A DNA stretch of 64,000 nucleotides from Lacimicrobium alkaliphilum (lineage in GTDB: Bacteria > Pseudomonadota > Gammaproteobacteria > Enterobacterales > Alteromonadaceae). Position numbers and translations under genes: made by a program. Shown in pieces: positions 1-8,974 of this stretch. Every line of letters starts with the position of its first letter. Position 1 is the stretch's first letter. The notes beneath the pieces were generated by a model, which made no database searches, had not been told where the DNA came from, and worked only from the letters and a program-made list of their open reading frames with translations. The stretch covers positions 1 to 64,000 of the forward strand of contig NZ_NISX01000018.1 of the NCBI RefSeq assembly GCF_002591895.1. Direction: 5' to 3'.

Positions 1-21
1 ACACAGATATTTTTACAGTCT

Positions 22-1179
22 CTATCTAAGGAGCATTTTTTTCAGTTTAGTATTCATTTCCAGATTACCTTCTTTTCTTAGGAAGGCTCTAAGGGTTTCG
101 TCAATAAGCCCCTTTTCATGCATCTGCAATATATCTGTCCCACCTATATCATTAAGTTCAAGCATAACTGGGCCATCATTTGTAACTATGATGTCCCAAT
201 GCAAAATCTTAATATCAGTGAAAAATCCAGAAGCTCTTTTAACCGAAGAGGCGATACTTTCCCAGATTGGTATGTTGAAATCTTTAAACTTTCTTTTTGT
301 CACTTCGTGTGCGGATTTGTATTCTGCAAAAGGCCAGCACGCCGTTACCGCATCTGATAGCGAGCCTGTCTCAGGACATACATTGACAATCAGGTTGCCT
401 GTTTTACCGACATTGAAATTGTCATTGATGTTTCCTTTTGAAACAATTTTCCAGATTACTCTATGTATTTTGGGCCCATCAGCCATATTTAAAACTACAA
501 ATCTGAAACCAGATGGCGTTGTGGAGCCGGTAAACTCAGTGATTTCGTCGTGTTGGATGACAGATTGCTGAAACAGATAGCCTGCCTTTTTAACATATCG
601 CTTGGCTTTATGATTTATTGTCTTTTGTAAGAACTCCTCAAAAGATAATTCATTGCCATCAGCCTTTTTGATAGTGTCTGTTTCTCTGCAATAATCGCTT
701 ATACAGATTGCGCCAGTTCCCAAGTTCCCTTTTACAGGCTTTGCAAAAATAGGATATGTGGCACCAGAAAAAAATGATTTTACTTCTTCAATGCTAGTTA
801 ATTTTCTTTCTATAAAATCAGCGAAATTTCCGTCTGGTTTGTATACGGCATAGAGTTTTGGGGTTGGTATCTGATAAGTGTTGGCTAAGATTGTAAAAAG
901 CATCTTATCCCAGGCAATTGATACTGCATGTCGGGGGTTGAGGCTTCTGCTCAGAGTTTCCTGGCTATCTCTACTTAATACGTTTTTGTATATTTCAGAA
1001 CCTCTCTGCGATGCATATATACGATGCCGATAATAGTCCCAGATATTGCACGTGGGATTCAGCTGATACAGCTTTATAATATCAACAAGTTGAGATAAGT
1101 AGTTCTTACTATGAGCATCTCTTACCAATGAAGCCATGGCGTTGAGTTGACTAATTTTATCAATTTTCGATTTGAACAC
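22..1179 (-). CDS. Sugar-transfer-associated ATP-grasp protein
   Basis: A 385-residue soluble protein resembling the 'sugar-transfer associated ATP-grasp' family, which is found in polysaccharide loci. The nucleotide-binding stretch around residues 145-165 reads PIFAKPVKGNLGTGA, and the C-terminal Mg/ATP-binding signature MLELNDIGGTD lies near residue 345. ATP-grasp enzymes join a carboxylate, through an acyl-phosphate, to an amine or similar nucleophile; the substrate here is unknown. It has no signal peptide, so it should act in the cytoplasm. It diverges from the Mur-ligase-like gene across about 205 bases, so both ends of this pair encode ATP-dependent ligases. It fits amino-acid or peptide decoration of the exopolysaccharide, but that is inference from context. 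Confidence 0.75.
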   Translation of the reverse strand: MFKSKIDKISQLNAMASLVRDAHSKNYLSQLVDIIKLYQLNPTCNIWDYYRHRIYASQRGSEIYKNVLSRDSQETLSRSLNPRHAVSIAWDKMLFTILANTYQIPTPKLYAVYKPDGNFADFIERKLTSIEEVKSFFSGATYPIFAKPVKGNLGTGAICISDYCRETDTIKKADGNELSFEEFLQKTINHKAKRYVKKAGYLFQQSVIQHDEITEFTGSTTPSGFRFVVLNMADGPKIHRVIWKIVSKGNINDNFNVGKTGNLIVNVCPETGSLSDAVTACWPFAEYKSAHEVTKRKFKDFNIPIWESIASSVKRASGFFTDIKILHWDIIVTNDGPVMLELNDIGGTDILQMHEKGLIDETLRAFLRKEGNLEMNTKLKKMLLR

Positions 1180-1384
1180 TATACTGCATCCGTGATGAGT
1201 GCTTGAAGGTTGAAGTTACGGCCCAGATATACTAGTACCAAACGCCATAAATTGTCAGTTTTGGGTTATAAACGCAACCAAATTCTCAGAGGCATCTCCA
1301 GCTGGCACCGTTTTATAGTGAAAATCGACTGTAATACTTGTATTCTACCGTCCTGAAAAAAGCCTTTATAAATGAGATAGTTGA

Positions 1385-2635
1385 ATGTTGAATATCAGAA
1401 CAAGGCTTAATGAGCTAAAGATTGAGACAATGGCACTAATGCTAAGGAAAATGGCCTGGCTGGAGCTCAAACACTTTCCGAGGAAAGTCATAGCTATCAC
1501 CGGAAGTGTGGGGAAAACAACGACTAAAGAATATGTAGCCTTAGTTCTGAGTGAGGGCTTCAATGTCAGAGCTACCTCAGGTAACGCTAACAATCGCACA
1601 GGTGTCCCATCCACTATCATTAACAGGCCCAATGTCAAAAGCTATACAGCCTTGATTAAGGCTTTGCTTGTTACCACTTACTGGCTTTTTTCCGGCCGTG
1701 AAAAAGAGCAGTATCTGGTGCTTGAGGTGGGGGCAATGCTGCCGGGGCAAATAAGAAAGCAGGTGACGGTTTTCAGCCCCAGCATGTCTATCGTTACCAC
1801 TGTCGCGCCGGGCCATTTGGAAACGCTGGGCAGCATTGAAGCGGTAGCTGAAGAAAAAAGTCGTATCGTTTCTGCCTTGCCAGAAAACGGTGTGGCCATT
1901 TTGTGCGCCGATGACAGCCGGGTACGGGAGATGCAGAACTTGCATCAGGGTAAGACGCTGTTATTTGGTTTTGATGAAAAGGCCGATGTATATATGAAGA
2001 TAGTCACTCAATCCGTAGAGGGCATCGAGGCGCTGTTATCTGATCCAGAAGGGCAGGTGCAGATGCATTTTCCTTATGTGACTAACCGTTATCACTTATA
2101 CAGTGTTATGGCATCCTGGTGTGCCGGTCTTGTTGCCGGAGTAGACAGAGCGAAGATGCAGACAGTGCTGCAAAATGTGCAGCCCAGACCGGATCGGGGC
2201 ACGATCCAGAAGGGCTCCTCCAATACGTTAATTCTGAACGATGCCTTTAACGCTAATCCGCTCTCAGTTAAGGCGGCACTGGAAACGTTTGCTTCGGTGG
2301 CCTCAGACCGGCGTAGAGTTGTTGTATTAAGCGATATGCTGGAATTAGGAGAGCAAAGTGAAGCCTTGCACTATGAGACAGGTAAACAGGTTGGTGCGGT
2401 GGCTAATCAGTTTATCGCCTGTGGCGACTACGCCGGAGCGTACATCAGAGGTTTCCGGGAGGTTCAGCCAGAAGGTAATAGTTTTTGTTGTGAGGGTGTC
2501 GACCAGGCCGAAGAGATTCTGGATAAGCTGTTACAGGCAGACGATGCAATACTCTTTAAAGGCTCACATGGTACAAACCTCTATCAGCTTGCCAGTCAGG
2601 TTTCTGAAAGATTTAACGCTGTAGATCCACAGTAA
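1385..2635 (+). CDS. Mur ligase family protein (MurF-like, lacking the N-terminal domain)
   Basis: A 416-residue Mur ligase resembling the central and C-terminal domains of MurF. The P-loop GSVGKTTTK lies at residues 40-48, and the MurF-like signatures LNDAFNANP, VVLSDMLELGE and LFKGSHGTNL follow in order. In true MurF the P-loop comes around residue 105-110, after a UDP-MurNAc-peptide-binding domain; that domain is essentially missing here. The protein should still form an acyl-phosphate and an amide bond, but probably not on the usual cell-wall precursor. The ATG at 1385 has only a weak ribosome-binding site; a later start at one of the Met residues 16-23 is possible. It ends at a strong hairpin shared with the convergent gene. 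Confidence 0.75.
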   Translation: MLNIRTRLNELKIETMALMLRKMAWLELKHFPRKVIAITGSVGKTTTKEYVALVLSEGFNVRATSGNANNRTGVPSTIINRPNVKSYTALIKALLVTTYWLFSGREKEQYLVLEVGAMLPGQIRKQVTVFSPSMSIVTTVAPGHLETLGSIEAVAEEKSRIVSALPENGVAILCADDSRVREMQNLHQGKTLLFGFDEKADVYMKIVTQSVEGIEALLSDPEGQVQMHFPYVTNRYHLYSVMASWCAGLVAGVDRAKMQTVLQNVQPRPDRGTIQKGSSNTLILNDAFNANPLSVKAALETFASVASDRRRVVVLSDMLELGEQSEALHYETGKQVGAVANQFIACGDYAGAYIRGFREVQPEGNSFCCEGVDQAEEILDKLLQADDAILFKGSHGTNLYQLASQVSERFNAVDPQ

Positions 2636-2636
2636 A

Positions 2637-2670
2637 ATATAGCGGCAACGCACCAGCGTTGCCGCTATAT
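2637..2670. terminator. Hairpin between convergent genes
   Basis: A perfect 15-bp inverted repeat (ATATAGCGGCAACGC and its complement) with a 4-base loop lies between the Mur-ligase-like gene and the convergent secreted-protein gene. The short T-run is better on the minus strand (ATATTTTA), so it most likely ends transcription of the minus-strand gene and perhaps both. Confidence 0.7.
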
Positions 2671-2677
2671 AAGCGCC

Positions 2678-5600
2678 CTAATATAACTCAATATCCAGTT
2701 TTGGCCAGGTATCAGGAGCTGCTGATTCTTTGCTGTGGAAGTAATGGGAACGACCGTCGCGTATTTTCAGCAGGATGCCGTGATTGTCTGTATCACTCAA
2801 CCAGCCTCGCACTGTCCAGGTGATATCGATTTGCACTGGCTCGGTGGCGTTGGTATCGGGCAGATCGATTAAGGCCCTTGGCTCATCACCGTGTAAATCA
2901 CCATTTTTGTCCAGCCAGTCACCAATTTCACGCACCCATTTGCGTTTGGCGCTGCGGTCAGCATAGTCGCGGCTCGCCTGAAGTTCATGCCAGTCTTTGG
3001 CAACCAGGTGTAATTCAGCCAGTGAATTACCATACTGAGCTTTTGGAGTCAGTGTCAGGATTGCTTTGCGGAATCTGACTCTGTCGGTACCTAACAATTC
3101 CACCGGGAACTTGAGCAGTATATTGCGCGCGCCTGAAAGCGACAGCTGAGTGCTTTTACCTAAAGATTTAAAGGTAGAGCGTGCCAGATAGGTATCCGAT
3201 GAAGGGTAAAGGGTAATCTTGCTCTTATCCTCTCGATTATCCGGCACGTCAACGCTCAGTGGTTCTGATGGTGCCGACATAAAGCCTTTACTATTGACCG
3301 CCTGCACCCGGTATTCCAGCGTCACACCGGGCACCAGGTTCTGCACTGTCAGATAGGGCTCGGTTACTTCATCCAACAGCACATTGTTCAGTAGCACCCG
3401 ATAGGTTTCTATCTCTTCCTGTTCAGGAGCTTCGTCCCACTCCAGCTTCAAAAAGGTATCGGTCAGTTCTGTGACCTGTAAACCCGAGGGGCGGGATATG
3501 TTGATATCGGTCCGGTCTTCTTCAATGGGGTTGCCGTTAACCAATACCGTTGCCTGACGGGCTACTTTGCCGCCACTGCCTTCACAATCCAGTCTGACAA
3601 TTCCGGATTCGGTGAAGGGGCCAATAACTTCCTCGCCCTGGGTATTTTTATGCCCTTCCCAGATACCAGTGGCCCGGCAGTTTTCGGCATTGTCACTCGA
3701 CCATGCCACGGTAACAGGTTCATTTTCGGTGGGCTGTTCAGGCGTTACGGTTAAACTCATAGTGGGGGGCAGTTCAGTGGAGCTGTCTACTCCGCCAATG
3801 GGTTGGTCCAAAGCTATGACCATCTGATCCAGATACACATGGGAGGTACTGCAGTTGCCGTCCAGGCCACCTTTAAAGATATTGAACCAGGCCAGGCGAT
3901 TGTGCAGGAAGTCATGGCCCTCATTACGGAAAACCATATTGGTTTTTTCGTAACTAAGCTGGCCATTGACCCAGCCGCGAATTACACCATCGGCTTCACC
4001 AGGTGTGTTCATGCCCACCTGCATCTCAATCTGATACCAGACTCCACGTTCCAGCACGCCGCCGTCGCCTTTACCACAGAATAGGTTGCCGGGTTTGCTG
4101 TCGCACTCCCCGGCTTTGGCCTGACTCCAGTCATCACCATCCCAATGGGCCGCACTGCCGGTACTGCCTGGCTGTAGCGGGTGATAGAGGTAAGAGCCCA
4201 GGCGCATGGCGGCTTCCGGTTTGGTGGCGCAGGCTTCGCCGTCATTACTCTCACAGTTACGATAATTCAGGCGCATCGACCAGCAGTTAATACCATCGCC
4301 CGAGGCACCACCATTACCGCACTGGCCAACGGGGTCAGCCCAGGTGCGTACATCGGCAAGGCCCGGAAATTTACCCCCGGCGCCGGATATATCGCCATTG
4401 GCTTTGCACATATTGATATCCCAGTCATCGCTTAACTTGAGGTAGTAGCGCATATACAGGTTATCAGGGGCCAGGTTGGCATTTTTTAGGGGCCAGAAAG
4501 CACTAAGGGCCCAGTTTTTGTCTTTTTCCATCTTTACTTTCAGGCATTTGCCATCAATACAGTTTTCATCAGTAAGCTCGGCATAAGCCACTGAGCTTTC
4601 CCGCATCGGGCGCGGATCATCTACTATGGGGTCGCGAAGGTATTTGCCTGTCTGCCACCAGTTCTCATCTTCCCAGGGTTCGCAAAATACAATATCGTCC
4701 CGTTCAGAGAGGCGAGGCTCTTTTGAACAATCTCCCAGGCGCATTTTCGCCTGACTGGCAAGCAGAGTGATATTCTTGGGAGCAGAGAGCGGGCTGAGGT
4801 TGCCAGCCGAATCAAAGGCCTGCACCTGAACCTTCAAGGTTTCACCAGGCTCATAAGCCATGGATTTATATTCTGTACCAAGTTGCTCGACAACCTGCTT
4901 ATCGTTGACCATCACCTTATAACCGGCGACACCATAGTTATCCTCGCTGGGCTGCCAGGTTACCGACACTGCACCAGGGTAGGGGTATTCGGCGTTAAAA
5001 TTAGCCGGGGTGGAGGGAGCCTCGGTGTCTTCTCCCTCTGGTAATTTCAACAGATAGGCATTTTGTACCGGGCTGTGTACCAAAACAAAGCTGTCAATGG
5101 ATTTCAGATAGGCGAAACGGCCAAAAGTGCCCTTGCTTGCCTGAGGTCCGGGATCGTTTGACAGGGCCAGGCTTTGCCAGGACATATCTTCAGAATTAAA
5201 GCGGTACAGCTTGCCATTGCCGGGCCAGGCATAAAAGTGGCCGTCCTTGCTGTTATAAGTCAGGCCCGGTGCATCATGTTTTTTAATAAAATCGGCATCA
5301 CCTTTAAGGGGCGCAGCAATGCGCCGGTATCCAGACTCTTCAGTCAGCTCATAGATATATTGCTGACCGTCACCGATAATTAAAAACAGCCGGTTAACAG
5401 GATCAATCGCGCCATTTAAGCCCAGGCCGAGACTGCCACTGTTGTTGAGCTGCTTATATGTGCCACCATCTGGGTGATATTCGTAGCTGTATAGCGCTTC
5501 TCTGTTATGCAGAAAGACTTTTCCTGTCTCGCTGTCATAAGCTGATACTACTCCAAACGACCCATCAGGAATGTCGCCTTTAGCGGGATCCAGCTTCCAT

Positions 5601-6130
5601 CTGTTCTCGTGGGGAAAATACAACCAGGTCAGATTATCCAATAGTGGGGAGTTGCGACCCGCCAGTGCACCAGAAAATGCCCACAATATTTTTTCGTTCT
5701 GAAGGAAAGTCAGACCATCATATGTATGCCGGGAGTTCGGCTGAGAGCCATTGAAGGGCTCCAATTCGCTCTGTGCTGGTTTTGCATAAGGGTCTGCGAC
5801 TGCTGCTGGTTCTGTCAGGCGTAACATTTCCTGATTTATGGCATCGAACTGATAAAGCTCATTGCCATAATAATCGGTATGTCCTCCTCCCCAGATAAAC
5901 ATTTTGCCGGAACTTTGATCCAGTGCACCACTATTCCAAGCATAGATGACATTCTTACAGTAATAACTGAAGCTATAGTCATACAGCCCAGAGGGCGGAC
6001 AATAATCCTGGAGCTCGGTGTTGGCGATAGGTTGCCAGCCAAACTCATCGTTTTGAGCGGATAAGTTACTACTGAACATAAGTGATAAACTGCTGAGGCC
6101 GATAACAAGTGGCCGGAGAATCGGTTCCAT
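2678..6130 (-). CDS. Secreted multidomain protein: propeller, Fn3, polysaccharide-lyase-like core
   Basis: About 1150 residues. I place the start at the ATG at 6130, preceded by GGAG six bases upstream; an upstream in-frame TTG would overlap that site. A signal peptide (cut near SNLSAQ) is followed by a Kelch/beta-propeller-like region of about 350 residues (repeated WxF, YxY and GG motifs), a fibronectin-III domain (near PSTPANFNAEYPYPGAVSVT), and a polysaccharide-lyase-like jelly-roll with YYLKLSDDWD, GGKFPGL and an E/Y-rich sheet. Next come an Ig-like segment (TVTPEQPTENEPVTVAW), a second Fn3 and a C-terminal DNRLRE-type domain. The lyase-like core is paralogous to the protein encoded at 26878-28332. 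It probably binds or cleaves extracellular uronate-containing polysaccharide; the substrate is unknown. Confidence 0.7.
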   Translation of the reverse strand: MEPILRPLVIGLSSLSLMFSSNLSAQNDEFGWQPIANTELQDYCPPSGLYDYSFSYYCKNVIYAWNSGALDQSSGKMFIWGGGHTDYYGNELYQFDAINQEMLRLTEPAAVADPYAKPAQSELEPFNGSQPNSRHTYDGLTFLQNEKILWAFSGALAGRNSPLLDNLTWLYFPHENRWKLDPAKGDIPDGSFGVVSAYDSETGKVFLHNREALYSYEYHPDGGTYKQLNNSGSLGLGLNGAIDPVNRLFLIIGDGQQYIYELTEESGYRRIAAPLKGDADFIKKHDAPGLTYNSKDGHFYAWPGNGKLYRFNSEDMSWQSLALSNDPGPQASKGTFGRFAYLKSIDSFVLVHSPVQNAYLLKLPEGEDTEAPSTPANFNAEYPYPGAVSVTWQPSEDNYGVAGYKVMVNDKQVVEQLGTEYKSMAYEPGETLKVQVQAFDSAGNLSPLSAPKNITLLASQAKMRLGDCSKEPRLSERDDIVFCEPWEDENWWQTGKYLRDPIVDDPRPMRESSVAYAELTDENCIDGKCLKVKMEKDKNWALSAFWPLKNANLAPDNLYMRYYLKLSDDWDINMCKANGDISGAGGKFPGLADVRTWADPVGQCGNGGASGDGINCWSMRLNYRNCESNDGEACATKPEAAMRLGSYLYHPLQPGSTGSAAHWDGDDWSQAKAGECDSKPGNLFCGKGDGGVLERGVWYQIEMQVGMNTPGEADGVIRGWVNGQLSYEKTNMVFRNEGHDFLHNRLAWFNIFKGGLDGNCSTSHVYLDQMVIALDQPIGGVDSSTELPPTMSLTVTPEQPTENEPVTVAWSSDNAENCRATGIWEGHKNTQGEEVIGPFTESGIVRLDCEGSGGKVARQATVLVNGNPIEEDRTDINISRPSGLQVTELTDTFLKLEWDEAPEQEEIETYRVLLNNVLLDEVTEPYLTVQNLVPGVTLEYRVQAVNSKGFMSAPSEPLSVDVPDNREDKSKITLYPSSDTYLARSTFKSLGKSTQLSLSGARNILLKFPVELLGTDRVRFRKAILTLTPKAQYGNSLAELHLVAKDWHELQASRDYADRSAKRKWVREIGDWLDKNGDLHGDEPRALIDLPDTNATEPVQIDITWTVRGWLSDTDNHGILLKIRDGRSHYFHSKESAAPDTWPKLDIELY

Positions 6131-6310
6131 AAATGGCTCCAAACGATGAATACTTTGAGATCGAGACTAACTTTTTGACTAATCTGTGACAATGACCCTG
6201 ATAGCAAAGAGTATAGAAGACTATAAGTTTAAAATCTTGCTATATGGGTGGTCTAAGCCCCCGGTATAATTTAGTATCCTACTCTTATTACGTGGGTAAG
6301 CGAGATTTAG

Positions 6311-6976
6311 ATGAAATTCTGCTATGGCCGGTTCAGCCTGTTAATTTTACCTTTGCTGTTAGCGTCCAGTATGGTCAGTGCATCCTGTTTTAATTTGGAA
6401 TGGAAGCGGGGCAAACCATATGATTACTATGACAATGAAACGAGAGTTGCAACACAGGGGCGCGGGAAGAGCCTGTTGTATTTTGTTGAGCATTATCACT
6501 TTACACCAGAGGTAAGATCTCTCCAGAAAGGCACAACGACAGCCCTTCCGGGTGATATACTATTCGTATTGAACTCCATCCCCAACCATCCCGGCGGTCT
6601 GGACGCATATTCGCGGTATGAAAAGCGTTACAATAATTCACCTACTCTGCAAAACAGTCGCAACTATAAAAAACCCCAGTTTAAAGCAGACTGTTTTTTT
6701 GAGAGAGCCGATAGGGTGTTTCCTGGAAGAGCGGAAACCTTGATGGTTTGGGGGATCCATGAGTTCAGGAACAATCGCTTAGACAGGGCTAGATCCTTGT
6801 TGCAAAGAACAATTGAATTAAAACCTGAATATATAGAAGCTCATTATAATCTTGGCTTAGTTCTGGTGGATCTTAAACTGCCGGATATAGCTCGCAAACA
6901 TGCCAACATTGCCTATGAGGCGGGTTATCCATTGCCGGGGTTACTTAACAAACTTGATGAATTAGAAAAAGAATAA
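6311..6976 (+). CDS. Exported TPR-repeat protein
   Basis: A 221-residue protein with a signal peptide (LLILPLLLASSMVSASC; the Cys after SAS could be a lipobox-like residue or the first mature residue). The C-terminal third contains two TPR-like helix pairs (VWGIHEFRNNRLDRARSLL and AHYNLGLVLVDLKLPDIARK). The middle region has no recognised domain. It is followed 11 bases later by the propeller-protein gene, so the two are probably one transcript. A role as a periplasmic scaffold in polysaccharide assembly is only inferred from location. Confidence 0.65.
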   Translation: MKFCYGRFSLLILPLLLASSMVSASCFNLEWKRGKPYDYYDNETRVATQGRGKSLLYFVEHYHFTPEVRSLQKGTTTALPGDILFVLNSIPNHPGGLDAYSRYEKRYNNSPTLQNSRNYKKPQFKADCFFERADRVFPGRAETLMVWGIHEFRNNRLDRARSLLQRTIELKPEYIEAHYNLGLVLVDLKLPDIARKHANIAYEAGYPLPGLLNKLDELEKE

Positions 6977-6987
6977 AAGGAAAAGCT

Positions 6988-7980
6988 GTGGCAGTTGATA
7001 AGGTTCTGATTACTGGCGCCGGGTTGAGACCCAATGGTTTCGAATTAGGGGATGGTAAATACTACGAAAAATCGATAATGGTGTCTCTCGATCTTAGTAC
7101 TGGGCACTTCACTGAGGTGTTAAGTAAAAAGGAAGGTGGGGCCCATTATCCTGATGAGCACCCTAACCTGCAATATACTGCGGCCTGTCTTGAGGGGGAT
7201 GTTCTCTGGTTGCCGACTGACACTGAGATATATAAATATTCCTTACCAGACCTTGAAATTCAGGCGGTCTTTTCTCACCCTTGCTTTCAGAATGTTCACT
7301 CTGTACACGTATTTGGTGATGATCTGGCGGTAACGTCTACCGGGCTCGACAATGTTGTGTTATTGGATAAGCGTAGTGGCAAAGTACAGGGAATTCTTAA
7401 TACTGAGGGCCTTGATCCCTGGCACAGGTTTAGTCCGACTACAGATTACAGAAAGGTTCATTCGACCAAGCCACATCATAGTCATCCTAACTATGTGTTT
7501 AAGCTTGAGGGCAAGCTTTGGGTGACGAGATGTACTCAGGGAGACGCAGTTTGTCTGTCAGATGTTAATGATTCTATAGATATCAGTGATGGGGGAGCAA
7601 TTAGTGTTCATGATGGACTTTGGTGGGGAGACAAACTTGTATTTACCAGGGTCGATGGAACATTGGTAGTGTGTGAGCCAGAAACAAGGACAGTGACCGA
7701 AAAGCATGACCCATTCAAAGCCCACAGGAATAGACCCAATGGTTGGTGCAGAGGCTTGTTGATTGAAGAGGATATTTTTTATATTGGTTTCTCAAAACTG
7801 AGAAAAACCAACTTCAAATCCAAGCTGAAGTATTTATCAAAAGGTAACTTCAGGTACAGCTCCGGCAATAATTCAATTGTGGTTGCTTATGATATGCGTA
7901 ATAAGCAAGTACTTAGTATACATGAGGCACCCGAAGGCATGATTGACGCTATCTACGGCATCCTGCCCTGGCGGTATTGA
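6988..7980 (+). CDS. Predicted beta-propeller protein, function unknown
   Basis: A 330-residue protein without signal peptide or membrane segment. It starts at a GTG preceded by AAAGGAAAA. Repeating beta-strand units of the form 'GDxLWLP', 'GDDLAVTSTG', 'GKLWVTRC' and 'GDKLVFTRVDGTLVV' suggest a 6-7-bladed propeller. A His-rich loop (KPHHSHPNYV) near residue 160 and the patch GWCRGLLIEEDIFYIGFS are distinctive. I do not recognise the family. Its coupling to the upstream TPR gene and its location suggest a polysaccharide-related role. Confidence 0.55.
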   Translation: MAVDKVLITGAGLRPNGFELGDGKYYEKSIMVSLDLSTGHFTEVLSKKEGGAHYPDEHPNLQYTAACLEGDVLWLPTDTEIYKYSLPDLEIQAVFSHPCFQNVHSVHVFGDDLAVTSTGLDNVVLLDKRSGKVQGILNTEGLDPWHRFSPTTDYRKVHSTKPHHSHPNYVFKLEGKLWVTRCTQGDAVCLSDVNDSIDISDGGAISVHDGLWWGDKLVFTRVDGTLVVCEPETRTVTEKHDPFKAHRNRPNGWCRGLLIEEDIFYIGFSKLRKTNFKSKLKYLSKGNFRYSSGNNSIVVAYDMRNKQVLSIHEAPEGMIDAIYGILPWRY

Positions 7981-7999
7981 TAAGAAGGATTTTGTATCT

Positions 8000-8174
8000 G
8001 TGGGGTCGAAAGCGAAGACAGGGTGGGTTTGTTTCGCACACCGAAGGATGGAATTTATTTGATGTAGGGTCGAAAGCGAATACAAGGATGTATTGTCTCG
8101 CGAACCGAAGGATGGAATTTATTCGACTTTTAGAGGTAGGCCTAACGTTACTAGCCCAATAAATTGGTCCCTAC
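8000..8174. repeat. REP cluster: two expanded REPs and one simple REP
   Basis: Two copies (8000-8062, degenerate, and 8064-8127) of a GTAG-type REP whose hairpin loop holds about 40 extra bases: GTAGGGTCGAA, then AGCGAA...CCGAAGGATGG, then AATTTATTCGAC. An inverted simple REP follows at 8154-8174 (GCCCAATAAATTGG, then CTAC). The same composite occurs at 22547-22657. The whole stretch 7981-8273 has no convincing gene. Confidence 0.75.
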
Positions 8175-8273
8175 AAGAGATCCTGACGTTCGCCAGGATG
8201 ACGAGCAGGTGAGGATGACGGGTATTATCGGGTTCATGCTGGACAACGGAAATAAAGGATGAATAATTAACCC

Positions 8274-8510
8274 ATGCCAACAGTAATGCGTATTGGCCCA
8301 TACAGATTCTTCTTTTATAGCAATGAAAGTGGTGAACCGGCCCATATACATATCCAGCGAGATAGGATGTTGGCTAAGTTCTGGCTGAAGCCTGTTGCAT
8401 TGGCCAGCTCAATACGTTTTGCACCCAAAGAACTCAGGAAGCTTGAAGAGCTGGTTGTAAAAAATAAAGATACCTTTACGGAGGCCTGGAATGAGTACTT
8501 TAGCGGTTGA
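8274..8510 (+). CDS. DUF4160 family protein
   Basis: A 78-residue protein with the DUF4160 pattern: N-terminal IGPYRFFFYSNE, then EPAHIHI and a helical C-terminal half. DUF4160 genes commonly sit next to DUF2442 genes, as here, and the pair is often suspected to be a toxin-antitoxin-like module, which I treat as inference. Its last 20 bases overlap the next gene. It is flanked on both sides by REP elements, consistent with a small mobile or accessory insertion between polysaccharide genes. Confidence 0.75.
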   Translation: MPTVMRIGPYRFFFYSNESGEPAHIHIQRDRMLAKFWLKPVALASSIRFAPKELRKLEELVVKNKDTFTEAWNEYFSG

Positions 8511-8754
8511 ACTGCACCCTCAGGCAGTTAATGTAGAATTCACCAGTGTAGCTATTGTTGTTGAACTGGCAGATGGTCGTACTTTATCTGCACCATTAAT
8601 CTGGTTCCCCCTGCTATCCTCCGCCTCAGCAGAGCAACTTGCAAACTGGCAGTTACTAGGAGATGGTGAGGGTATTCACTGGCCTGATTTAGATGAAGAT
8701 TTGAGTGTTGCGGGTCTGTTGGCAGGCACGCACCGTACGTCTTTGGCCCAATAA
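8491..8754 (+). CDS. DUF2442 family protein
   Basis: An 87-residue protein matching DUF2442 (VELADGRTLSAPLIWFPLL, WQLLGDGEGIHWPDLDEDLSV). It has a clear GGAGG ribosome-binding site inside the DUF4160 gene and overlaps it by 20 bases, so the two are translationally coupled. The stop codon TAA (8752-8754) lies inside the hairpin of a REP element, so the final residues are encoded by repeat sequence; the ancestral C-terminus may have been different. Confidence 0.75.
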   Translation: MSTLAVELHPQAVNVEFTSVAIVVELADGRTLSAPLIWFPLLSSASAEQLANWQLLGDGEGIHWPDLDEDLSVAGLLAGTHRTSLAQ

Positions 8755-8823
8755 ATTGGGTCCTACAAGGGTTGGCGTAACTCCTATTTAACCCCCCCCT
8801 GTAGGTTGGACTTTAGTCCAACA
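8745..8823. repeat. REPIN (inverted REP pair)
   Basis: A left REP at 8745-8766 (GGCCCAATAAATTGGG, then CTAC) and a right REP at 8801-8823 (GTAG, then GTTGGACTTTAGTCCAAC) are separated by about 35 bases. The two hairpins have different arm sequences but each is self-complementary. Confidence 0.75.
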
Positions 8824-8839
8824 AAACAAGGCATAAGTA

Positions 8840-8916
8840 GGGTCAGAGTAAACTTAAATCATCAAAACAGACTGGCGCTGGTCACATCGGTTTTTAATTA
8901 AGTTTACTCTGACCCC
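8840..8916. repeat. Palindromic repeat with GGGGTCAGAGTAAACTTAA arms
   Basis: Arms at 8840-8857 and 8898-8915 are inverted copies of GGGTCAGAGTAAACTTAA around a 40-base centre. The same element, with longer perfect arms, is at 57995-58088. It resembles a small non-autonomous palindromic element. It lies just upstream of the asparagine-synthase-like gene. Confidence 0.75.
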
Positions 8917-8974
8917 ACTTTTTGTATCATGGTGCTGTTTTATCAGGCTAAAAGGTTAAGGAAAGCAAGGAATT

